From Rhynchonema sp. JSB1_4 (lineage: Eukaryota > Nematoda > Chromadorea > Monhysterida > Xyalidae): DNA of 64,000 bases. Numbering within the stretch: the first letter of the stretch is position 1; every line of letters starts with the position of its first letter. Of the stretch, positions 23,733 through 33,111 are shown one piece after another. The notes beneath the pieces were generated by a model, which did not search any database, was not told the origin of the DNA, and was given only the letters and a program-made list of their open reading frames with translations. The stretch spans positions 36,684 to 100,683 of the forward strand of contig JASAMV010000239.1 in NCBI GenBank assembly GCA_030248065.1. The letters are read 5' to 3'. Position numbers and translations under genes: made by a program.

Positions 23733-24297
23733 TTAAACCGGGCCTGCCGTTATTGTTTTTTGGGTTTTGGACCTCGGTTTTTTATATTAATCGCTAATTG
23801 GCACTGGGATGAAGAACATTACCCTTCAAGAACTTCACCAAACTGACGTTTATCCACCGAAGTCGATCCACCGACATGGCCGCACGGGAACAAACTATCC
23901 CAATATTGACGCACTATGTGTGCATGGAAATCAGGATTTCCAAAGCAAAATTCAAATCACAGAGGTGTGGTATAGGCGGCGCGTTACGGTCGGTTGACAA
24001 AACATTTGTTATTTACAAAAAAGCTAATGTTGTATCGGGCTACCGTAACCCGCCGCCTATATCACGCCCCAGTGATTTTGAATTTCTCTTGTCATTCCTG
24101 ATCATCGTGTGCAAATGTGCGTGAATATCGGACAGTTTTGTTCCCGATAGAGCATCTTGGTGGATCGATTTCGGTGGGTAACCGCCATTTTGGTGAAGTT
24201 CGTCAAAACTAATGTTCTTGATCTCGATGGCAACAAAGGATATAAGTGAAAAAACCGAGGTCGAAAACCAAAAAACAATAGCGGCGGGGCCGCTTTA
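23733..24297. mobile_element. Foldback element, TTAAACCGGGCCTGCCG family, copy 1
   Basis: The outer ends are complementary (TTATTGTTTTTTGGGTTTTG against CAAAAAACAATAGCGGC). Inside are two arms of about 230 bp that are inverted, diverged copies of each other. They run from GAAGAACATTACCCTTCAAG to GACAAAACATTTGTTATTTAC and back. The second copy, in opposite orientation, is at 40955-41438 in an AP-3 delta intron. Superfamily unassigned. Confidence 0.83.
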
Positions 24298-24454
24298 AAC
24301 TAACCCCCACACCTCATGTGCGTTGATAACTTGAGAAAAGTCTGATGGTCGACATTTTCTTAGTTAGAACCATTGGTTGCCGGAACTGAAAACTTTCTGT
24401 GCCTGATTTATTCGGGTTCCCTGTTTGGCGCTTGCGCGATATAAAAGAACGATA

Positions 24455-25016
24455 CAAGAAAGAAAAATGCCCCAAGGGGCATAAAAGAAATATGGTTCCC
24501 TGGCTGACTGGCATAAAAGAACGATACTAGCTTGCACCACTTTGTTGATGTTTCATAAGGCACTGGAATAAACGTAAGTGTGTTCTGAGCTGTTTGATGC
24601 CGAACAGTAGACATTGAACCATATTCCCGGCGCGAACTCTTTTGAACCAACACCCAGCCGATATCGAAACTTTCGTGCAAACCCACATATTTAGGCAACT
24701 GTTTCTTCTTTTCAACCTCACGATGGTAACAGTGCAGTCTTCGGTTAAGCACGATGATTCAACAAGGAGAGGAGTAAAGAGAATATTGCACTCTTTCAAT
24801 ATCTCCATGCCCTGTGTCTCTGGTTTCAAAACAGCACGCGCCGGGAATATGGTTCAATGTCTACTGTTCGGCATCAAACAGCTCAGAACACACTTACGTT
24901 TATTCCAGTGCCTTATGAAACATCAACAAAGTGGTGCAAGCTAGTATCGTTCTTTTATGCCAGTCAGCCAGGGAACCATATTTCTTTTATGCCCCTTGGG
25001 GCATTTTTCTTTCTTG
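24455..25016. mobile_element. TA-flanked foldback element with long, nearly identical arms
   Basis: The arms 24455-24644 and 24829-25016 are inverted and nearly identical over about 185 bp. They begin CAAGAAAGAAAAATGCCCC and are flanked by TA (24453-24454 and 25017-25018), as in Tc1/mariner-type MITEs. A unique spacer of about 180 bp separates them. The high arm identity implies a recent origin. The arms carry the ATGTTTCA motif at 24548 and 24916. Confidence 0.88.
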
Positions 25017-25018
25017 TA

Positions 25019-27417
25019 ATTATGTATTTAGGTATACAATCGGCAAGTTTAAAAAGGCCGTTTTTTGTCGTGCTGTTGTTTCCCAGCAATCATAATGCGA
25101 GACACGCACACGAGAACATAAATGTGCATTTTGGAACGGCTGCAACGTGTTTATATCGAATCGAAACCGATCACCAATCGACGTCAAAATTAGTTTTCAT
25201 TACAACAGCATAGCGTTATTATGAAATGAAAGATACTAATTACACCAACAATCATTTATATCATGCTATGTACATATATCTCAATGCAAATTAAGTATCA
25301 CAAAGCGACGACCGTGGAAGAGCACGCTAAAAGTAAAATTGAACTTCATCAATCACGGTAAAAAGTAGGAGTAAAAGGTGTATGTACCATACGTGCCAAC
25401 AAAAGAACAAAAACATTTGTTAATGACAATGACAGCCAATGAGCCAATATTTAATCGCAGTCAGGTCGTGACAGTGAACCTCGACGAACCCACTTTTCTC
25501 TTCGCTGAAAGCATTACAGACAGGGTAATGACAGGGTGTTTCAAAAATATGGTCCTACTCGTTGTGCATATTTCGGGTTATAGCTAAAGTTGTAGATGTT
25601 GGACTGAATCCATCTACTGTGTGACCCAATCGATTCGCGAATTTGCGTGTGTTAGATGTGCAAACAATTTGGGCATTGGTTACCACGCATTTGCTTGCCT
25701 TGTTGGAAGTATGTAGGGCGCAACCGTGCATTGGACAGCGGCCTTGAAACATCAGGCAAGCTATTCCTGGGCGTGTGGAACAAAATAGTGCTCAGAATCA
25801 AAATAGTGTGTTAGATGCTCAGGGTCGCCTTCTAATTCTATTGCACCTGAATAAGATCCGACCGCTCTAAGATTAGTTATCATACTATAAGTAGAGAGTA
25901 CGACGGTATCTTACGGACACACTGCATCTGAATCTTTTGTCGTGGAACAAAATAATGTGGTCCAAAATATCTCAACAATGCAACGTCTGATTGTGGTCTG
26001 ATCTGTAACGTGGCATGATGGTCGAGACTGCACTCTGGTTGTAGTAAAGAATGTTCACCAGGTACATACCTAAGAGCACCATTTCACGACTTTTAAACGC
26101 AGCTTGGGAACTAAAACTGTATCATTCAAAACTATGGTCACTATATACACTGGTCTGCTATGAAGAGGCTCACCATGGAAGTTGGTAAACTGCCCTCACC
26201 TGGTGTCGCGTCGGGTAATTTTATAAGTCCGTTTGTTTCGACACACAAAAATTTGTCCTGCCTCCGAGCAATCAGTGTCGAACACTTTGAGCTCTTTGCC
26301 TGCATCATGTCACTGGGTACATTTGAAAGAACTCTCGAATCAGCGCCAACATGATAGGCGAGTACGGTAGAAGTTTCCGTGCAGAGTGTCCCCCCTGTAT
26401 GCATTCCGAATTTGGGCTCAGTTTGGGGCTAATTGTGCAGTCGTTAACTCAAATAGTCAACGCTGGTCGCCACGCGCGGCCAGATCAAAGCGCGAGAAAA
26501 TAGCACATGACATCGGGCTGCGTTGATGACCGGCGTTGAGGATGTGCATTGACCAGCAAGTGCTGTTTGCTTGCCCGCTTCGGTCTGCTCATGCTGACGG
26601 TGCACCAGGCCATCGTCAGTGCGAATGTACCAGCTGACTACGTAACCCAAAAAACCCTGGTGTCTACGCCTATATAAACGCGGTGGACAGTGGCATCGAA
26701 ACAAAACAGCAAAGAAAGGGCACGAAAACCATACCTACATACCTTCATTGTATGATTTCTTCGCAATGTTGCACGTTTCAATGAACTGGCGAGCAAATCT
26801 GCACGGGAAATGCACCTTGCCGTAAGTGGGATGAATGACGACGGTGTTGGCTTGGATCTCAAGCAGCAATCCGAATCGCTGCACCGCAAACGAGGGCGGT
26901 GGTGCGCTGCACGCTGCAAAACGTGTGACTGAGACTGTCAATGTTGTCTGATTCAACAAACGTGCCGAGCAAGTCGGCCTCGGTCACGTGAACAGGCTTG
27001 TGTCAGACACAAAGACTCGTGTACGTCCGCGGCGGGCACTATCGCTCCTGTTGCTACTGAGCACTTTGCCTCTTTGTCACAACACACCTGGCCAGCCTGT
27101 AGCTTTGGTTCTACCGCAAAAGCATTTTGTTTCGGTGTGCGAATCCAAACCAACGTTTCCACCGAAACCAACCGGACATTTCCGGATTAAGCGTGGGGAA
27201 TTGCAACAGATTGAAATTTGGAGACCACAGGCTGTTCGATTAATTGGCGATTTATTCGTAGGATTCTCTTTTTGGAAGTTTGACAGACTTTCTGAAATAC
27301 TGAAAGTTCGAAAAGTAGAACGCACCAAAGTTCAAACGATGTGAACAACAGATGACAACGCGAACCGAGATAAACACATACCTCGCAAAATTTGTGAGAC
27401 TCAAACGTTGCAGAGAG
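25019..27417. other. Intergenic, no gene recognised
   Basis: Open frames of up to about 120 codons exist, but none resembles a known family or shows a coherent splice pattern. A short dispersed repeat resembling TGFBI-like intron sequence lies at about 26595-26632. Confidence 0.45.
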
Positions 27418-27460
27418 GCTTGCGCCTATTACCTACGCCGCATAGGTAATAGGCGCAAGC
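27418..27460. repeat. Perfect hairpin (18-bp stem, 7-base loop)
   Basis: GCTTGCGCCTATTACCTA at 27418-27435 is exactly complementary to 27443-27460. Function unknown; it could be the remains of a short foldback insertion. Confidence 0.9.
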
Positions 27461-27617
27461 ATGCCCCAGTTTCAGGCAACAACACTGAGATGTCTGCGTG
27501 ATGCATACATAGCTGTCCAGTACCCCGTTGCGTCCTTTGGTGCCGTAAATCCAGTGCTTAATCCGGTGCACGACAGGAGACTGAACCTCAACTTGGCCCC
27601 AGGTGCAAAACGAAGTA

Positions 27618-27908
27618 TGGGCAATCCATCGGCTCATGGCACTTTTTTTACACACACACGGCGCATGCAGCAGCACAAACAAACAAACAATACAAACAAA
27701 ATGTACACTTTGAGCGGGTGTCATACTTTGATGACCGCTTTTTAATTTATCCGGTTTTAATTTGCTGATTGACATAACACTTTTCTGTATTGTTGCAAAA
27801 TATGGGGATGTTTCATCGGATAACTGCGGAGAATAGATGCAATCAGTGACGGCAGTAATGTAGCATGTAGCCTGTGTGCGCGAGTGCCATGAGCTGGCGG
27901 ATTGCCTA
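27618..27908. mobile_element. TA-flanked MITE, GGGCAATCC family, copy 2
   Basis: Same ends and interior as 17746-18026, including a CATACTTTGATGACCGCTTT stretch, flanked by TA on both sides. The two copies can be aligned almost end to end with modest divergence. Confidence 0.85.
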
Positions 27909-27914
27909 TACACA

Positions 27915-29454
27915 CGTTCTGGGCCGTGTTTTTCTCAGTTGACTTGACTGTTCAAAGGTTCATGCCTGCACTGTATGATGCAGCTCAAATTGGCATGGTG
28001 ACCAGGGGCGTATTTACACATATGCATAGGTCTGAATTGGGGTGCTGTGGGTCAAAAAACCATTTTATGCAGTGCTTTTTGTCATTGACGACAGCTCGCC
28101 AGCTTCCAGGTCCTGATCGTCCACCCATGATCCTCCGTCAGGTTTGCGGAGGATGGGCTTGAGGATTAAGGTTGAGGTTAGGCATGTGGTTACGCTTACA
28201 CAGGCTTTGGCCCAGCGTTGAGCAACAGCCAAGCCGTCCTTTCTATGCCTAAGTACTGTCGTACATTCAGGCTGGCTTGGGCTCAGGTCTACCTCTGTAT
28301 GCGGAGGCCGGTCAAAAGTGGTCGCATAAAATGGCTGTATCTGGCGCACGAAGCGCGTGATTTTTTTTAGCATTTGAAGTGTGTCAGGGTAAAAATGCTG
28401 CATTTTGGCCTTTCCTCTTAGAGGGGGTGCTCAGCTTTTTTTCATTTTTTTGACTTTGCGTATTTCTTTCCCTTTTATGTTGTGTGTCGCTGTTGTTCCT
28501 TCACCGATTCATTGCGACAGAAGTGATGTTTGAAAATCGGGCAATGTCCCCAACATGATTAGACGAGTCGATTGATATCATAACTTGTCCGACTTCATTT
28601 AGTTTCCCAGGAGGAGGTAATTTTGCGGTAAAAAAAATTTGCGCATTTTTTGGGAACGCGGACATCACGATTTTCTGCGTGTCCAGAAACCACTTCCTGG
28701 TGCACCGATCGGGCTATTTTTTTCAGCGTTTTGTCTCGGCATATAAGCGACATTGTCGCAAAAACAAATTAGCAAAAGCCCGACACACGCGCTCATGCCA
28801 GCACCCCCCATTGTAGCACAAAAACCCCTCAGGCATAGCAACGTTTCGGTTGATCCGATCTGCTGATGTTTCAACTTGCGTTTTGAAATATTTTTCAACA
28901 AAACCCTATGGGGTATGGAAGCCATCTTGTGAATACACCGCCAATGTGCTATGCCGGGTGTATTCCTTGTTGGGCTGTTGCATATAATTCCGTTCTGTAG
29001 ACACCCGATTCGTAAATCGTAATATAAAATAGCAGAACACCAACAGTTATAGTTATTCATGTCTTGAAGAAAGGTCGTCTACTTTTGTCGAAACTGTTCA
29101 CTCACAACAGAAGCCAGCCGGTCTGGTTGAACCACACCTGCAGCTGCAGATGCACCAACTGTGGACCACACAAAACCAATCCCAAATCCCGTATTCCTCC
29201 GCGAACAAAAATATCTCTTGAATTTCTTGAATTGGCAGACGATTGGCTATTTCTATTTCTTCTATTTCTTCACCCTATCCAAAAGGCTGATTCTCCGCTC
29301 CGCACTTTCGAGGTTTCAGTGTTTTGAGGCTGTTTTGTTGAGTTAAGCCCAATCCAAAGCCCAAGTTTAGGCTTAAGACTAAGCCAAAAAAGGTATTATT
29401 TCGACCTTATTTTCCCAAAAATCGCGCGGATCCCACCCACCCATAATGCAATTT
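27915..29454. other. Intergenic, no gene recognised
   Basis: No recognisable protein, RNA or complete mobile element is visible. There is a T-rich tract near 28435. Confidence 0.4.
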
Positions 29455-29605
29455 CAGAGGTCGCAATCGGGCCAGGTTTGGCCGGCCCGGCCCGGCCCGA
29501 GCCCCCAAATCTCCGGCCCGGCCCGGCCCGACCCGAACCCCCAAATCTCCGGCCCGGCCCGGCCCGAACCTCCAAATCTCCGGCCCGGCCCGGCCGATTT
29601 TTTGG
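29455..29605. repeat. GGCCCG-rich left end of a hAT-like element
   Basis: Begins CAGAGGTCGCAATCGGGCC, similar to the 30628-31401 end CAGAGATCGGAAACGGGCC, and continues as CCAAATCTCCGGCCCGG repeats. I could not find its right end, so it is an incomplete or interrupted copy. Similar material is at 32233-32345. Confidence 0.6.
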
Positions 29606-29724
29606 CTCAGATTTTAACCCAATTTTTGTCATAATTTTTGCGATTTTTGAATCTATTTTTTTGGTTGAAAATAAATTGTTTTCAATGGTGTGGCTGGGGG
29701 TGGGGGGCCCCCTTAGGTACAGTA

Positions 29725-30149
29725 CCGTATTGTCGGAAATAGAACCCGGGGGGTCTATTTTTTCACTGGGGTCATTTTGGGGGGGTTCAATTTATGGGGG
29801 GGTCAATTATTGGGGGGGTTATATTTTTCATTTGGCCCCCCGACGAAAAAAATCATTGTTAATAATGTCCATAAAAATGGCTTGTTTTTGGTATTTTCTA
29901 ACTTCAACAGCGGCAATTATGCTTAAAAAGCTGTATTCTGTTGTGTACGCAAGCTTAAACAACGTTTGACACAACAACACAGCCCTACCATACTACTAAT
30001 CTGTGGTACGATGAAGGTTGGGGGTGGGGTTCTATTAATGGGGGGGTCAATTAATGGGGGGGTTCTATGTTTGATTTCGAGCCATGTAGGGGGGGTTCAA
30101 TTCATGGGGGGGGTCAATTAATGGGGGGGTTCTATTTCCGACAATACGG
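29725..30149. mobile_element. TA-flanked MITE with GGGGGGG-spaced repeats
   Basis: The inverted ends CCGTATTGTCGGAAATAGAA and TTCTATTTCCGACAATACGG are flanked by TA (29723-29724 and 30150-30151). The interior repeats TCAATTAATGGGGGGG and GGGGGGGTTCTAT units near each end. It is inserted in the left part of the outer element. Confidence 0.88.
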
Positions 30150-30187
30150 TAGGTAGGTAGATTGACGCGCCGCGCCATCCTGGTCAG

Positions 30188-30622
30188 CAGTGCTGTGGCT
30201 GGGGGGGGGGGTGGGGGGTCCCCCCCCCCAATGGTACCCTACCCGCCCCGGCCTGGTACGCTACCCCCCTATCCGCCCCGCTCTGGTACCCGACCCCCCG
30301 ACCCGCCCCGCCCTGGTACCCTACCCGCCCCGATTTTTACCCCCAAAATGCCCATTTTTCGGTCAAAAATGCCCAAATTTCGACCGAAAACCCTAAAAAG
30401 TGCAAAAAATCTCGCGCTGCGCGCGATATATGCACTATTTAGTACATCAAAACAGGCACCCGAAAACACGTGTGTTGTACCCTACCCGCCCCGACAAATC
30501 TTCCCCCCGTCCCCCCCAAACCGGATTACCCCCCCCAAAATCCCAGGTACACTACCCCCTACCCGCCCCGATTTTTTCCACCTATGTACCCTACCCGCCC
30601 CGCAAAAGTAGCCACAGCACTG
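30188..30622. mobile_element. hAT-like element with CCCGCCCC interior
   Basis: Starts CAGTGCTGTGGCTGGGG and ends TAGCCACAGCACTG, flanked by a perfect CTGGTCAG duplication (30180-30187 and 30623-30630). The interior repeats TACCCTACCCGCCCCG and carries a GCGCTGCGCGCG palindrome at its middle. It inserted across the left boundary of the 30628-31401 element. Confidence 0.9.
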
Positions 30623-30627
30623 CTGGT

Positions 30628-31401
30628 CAGAGATCGGAAACGGGCCGGGCCGCGATTTTGGACTTGGTCGACCGGGCCGGGGCGGGCCGGGCCGTGCCGC
30701 CCGGCCCCGTCCGGCCCGGTATGCCTAAATTCGAACGAAATTACCACTTCTTGAACCAAAATTTTCAAAATTTTTGCGTTTCGCGCAATAACATTTCCCA
30801 GTTCTTGATCTTTTCAGTCGTCGTTTTGAAGAAAGAAGCAGTGGTGTCGCTAGGTACCCACATACCCAGGCCTTTGCAGCAATCAACCAACTGTACCACC
30901 AAAAAAGCCTGCCTGCAATCAACCTTACCTACTGTACCGACCGGGCGAGCTAGGGGGGTCATCCGGGAACAAAATTTTTATGTATACATATTGATGAGAA
31001 TGTACTCTTAAACGCTAATTTCGCGCGTCACGCGTGATATTTCGCCTGTATGGAGTGAAAAATACCGATTTAAAACCATTTTGAGCCAAAAATTATACCT
31101 ACTACTGTACCAGCCGGGGCGGCGAGTTACGTACTGCATCAGGATGGCGCGTCAATCTATCTACCTACCCCTTCCCCCCAGCTGCACCAGTGAAAACAAG
31201 TATTCTGCAGAAAATTTTCGAATTTCTTTCAGCTTTTAGGACTTTTTCAGTTTTCGGCCCTTGAAAATTGGCTGACCGGGCCGGGCCGGGCCAACCTCAA
31301 GCCAAAACGGGCCGGGCCGGGCCGACCTGCAGCCCTCCACCGGGCCGGACTTTTCGCCGACCGGGCCGGGCCGACTTTACCCGGCCCGTTTCCGATCTCT
31401 G
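30628..31401. mobile_element. hAT-like element with GGGCCGGGCC interior
   Basis: Ends are CAGAGATCGGAAACGGGCC and GGCCCGTTTCCGATCTCTG. The 8-bp duplication ATCCTGGT is perfect once the later insertion at its left boundary is removed (30177-30184 and 31402-31409). The interior near each end is an array of GGGCCGGGCC. A smaller relative of the outer element sits inside it. Confidence 0.88.
30839..31192. mobile_element. Innermost hAT-like element, same family as the outermost one
   Basis: Starts CAGTGGTGTCGCTAGG and ends near GCACCAGTG at about 31192. The interior matches the outer element in inverted orientation (GCAATCAACC, TACTGTACC, GAACAAAATTTTT, the GCGC palindrome, GATGGCGCGTCAATCTA). 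I could not read a clean duplication: GAAAGAAG on the left against a GAAAACAA-like right flank, so the right end is approximate. Confidence 0.68.
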
Positions 31402-31646
31402 ATCCTGGTACAGTAGGCAGCAGGTAGCCGCCCCCGGCTGGTGCAGTAGGTTGCTATTTTTGGCTCAAAATGGTACAAAACCGATATTTTTCACTCCAAA
31501 TAGGCGAAAAAAAGCGCGCTGCGCGCGAAATTGGCGTTTTAGAGCACATTTTCATCAAAACTTAGACATAAAAAATTTTGTTCCCCCGTAGCTCGGCCGG
31601 TACAGCAGGTAGGTTGATTGCAGGCCTTTCTGGTGGTACAGTAGGT

Positions 31647-32075
31647 TATACTTGCGTATTTTTCCGCAAAATATATTTTTGGAAAAAAAACCGTTTTTTT
31701 TCCGGAAAAAAAACCGTTTTTTTTCCAAATATTTTTCCAGTACTTAAGGATACCCATGGTCCAAAAACGTCTATTTTGGAGAAAATTTTGTCGGGAAATG
31801 GCCTGAAACAGGCTAAAAATGCACTTGGAGATTAAAAAGTGCTCATTTTGAACTGTTTAGCACCGATTTACATTGGTTTTGACAACATTCTTTCGCAACC
31901 TTTGAAAATATTTCGGAAATTTTTGGAAAAAAAACCGTTTTTTTTCCAAAAGTTGCCACTTGGAAAAATTTCCGGAAAAATAAAAACGTATTTTTCCGGG
32001 CCTCGGAAAAAAAACGGTTTTTTTTCGGTTTTTTTTCCGGAAAAAAAACGGTTTTTTTTCCGGCCCGCAAGTATA
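31647..32075. mobile_element. Foldback element with 8-bp duplication, TTTTTTCCGGAAAAAA interior
   Basis: The inverted ends TATACTTGCG and CGCAAGTATA are flanked by a perfect CAGTAGGT duplication (31639-31646 and 32076-32083). The interior is multiple copies of GGAAAAAAAACCGTTTTTTTT. It is inserted in the right part of the outer element. An 8-bp duplication again fits hAT, although the end does not start with CAG. Confidence 0.88.
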
Positions 32076-32232
32076 CAGTAGGTTGATTGCACGCTTGGGT
32101 AGCCACACCACTGATTGTTTTCCATGAAAAAGTCGTCAGATAGACAATACTGATCACTTACTTCCCGAATCCGTCAGAAATTTTAGTATTTTTTGACAAA
32201 AAAAACGGTAACTTTTCAAGTAAAATAAGTCA

Positions 32233-32345
32233 CTTCAGAAGCTTCGGGCCGGGGTGCCCGGCCCGGCCCGGCCCGACCCTCCAAATCTCCGGCCCGGCCC
32301 GAACCAAAAGCCCAAAATCGCGGCCCGGCCCGGCCCGGCCCGAAG
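32233..32345. repeat. GGCCCG-rich tract
   Basis: CCGGCCCGG repeats interspersed with CCAAATCTCCGG, as at 29455-29605. Begins CAGAAGCTTCGGGCCGG, which resembles the left end of that family. No matching right end was found. Confidence 0.55.
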
Positions 32346-32490
32346 ATTTTGAAAAAGTACTATTTTTACCTCAATTTTTGGCCAAAATTGTATCACAAAA
32401 ACGGTGTTTTTCGCCTTTTTGGGTGATCAAAAATCAAAATCATACTTCTCACGCTTCCAGTCCCAACCCCGCATCATACTTACCTCCCAC

Positions 32491-32790
32491 CAGTGGTGTC
32501 GTTGAGAAATCGAAATTTTCCCATACCCAGCCCAATTTTCGGGAAATTTCCCATACATACCCCCAAAAATCAAAAATTTCCCATATCAGGGGGGTTTCTC
32601 CAAAAACTCATAAATTTCCCACACCCGAGGGTGGGGGTTTTGAAAAAATGACCCCAAAAATCTTCTAAAAATGCCATGCTCTAAAAAGTGCTTAAAACAG
32701 AGTTTTCTTGCGCCAGCAAGCGATTTTAGACATTTTTGGACGAAAAATGGCCAATTTTGGTTCTTCTCGGGGTCATATTCGTCATATCCA
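32491..32790. mobile_element. Partial hAT-like element related to 438-849
   Basis: Starts CAGTGGTGTCGTTGAGAAAT and carries AAATTTCCCATAC repeats and the AGAGTTTTCTTGCGC module that is also in 438-849, in the opposite orientation. No right terminal repeat or duplication is found, so it is truncated near 32790. Confidence 0.8.
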
Positions 32791-32799
32791 ATTTAAAGC

Positions 32800-33111
32800 C
32801 TGAAATTTATTTGAAATTTCAGGCTTTAAAAATATTTTTATATTTCAAAATATTTTCTTTGAAATTTATCCTAATTTAAAGCCTGAAACGAGACCTCAGA
32901 GGTGTCACGTGTCACCCTCGGCGGGTGCGCCCGCACCTCGGGTCGGCCCGGGCCGGATTTTCCGGCAGCACTGTCGGCTCCGGGCCGGGTGTCGGGCAGT
33001 TATCAGGTTTTTTGGCAAGAAACTGACCAAAGTGTAAGTGGGTACATTTTGCAGAGTGATGAAATAAAAAACCAGACTTTGCTCAGCTCGACCATCAATC
33101 AATTAACGATC
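32800..33111. other. Upstream region of the AP-3 delta gene
   Basis: Holds an AT-rich inverted repeat of AAATTTAAAGCCTGAAA-type sequence (about 32800-32890) and a short GC-rich GGCCCGGGCC tract (about 32935-33000), possibly another partial element. The promoter of the AP-3 delta gene should lie between these and 33112, but no core element is obvious. Confidence 0.45.

Larger units (their letters stand above)
29683..32113. mobile_element. Outermost hAT-like element of a nested transposon stack
   Basis: The left end CAATGGTGTGGCTGGGGG and right end TAGCCACACCACTG are flanked by a perfect 8-bp duplication ATTGTTTT (29675-29682 and 32114-32121). The element is interrupted by four other insertions listed separately. 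Its own sequence survives at 29683-29724, 30150-30184, 31402-31646 and 32076-32113. It includes repeats of TACTGTACC and a GCGCGCTGCGCGCG palindrome. Confidence 0.88.

Noticed and set aside
27401..27913. 170-codon open frame on the minus strand
   Set aside because: It runs through the hairpin at 27418 and a MITE at 27618, with no family resemblance.
30162..31011. Proline-rich open frames of 149-203 codons
   Set aside because: Produced by CCCGCCCC and GGGCCGGG arrays of the nested transposons.
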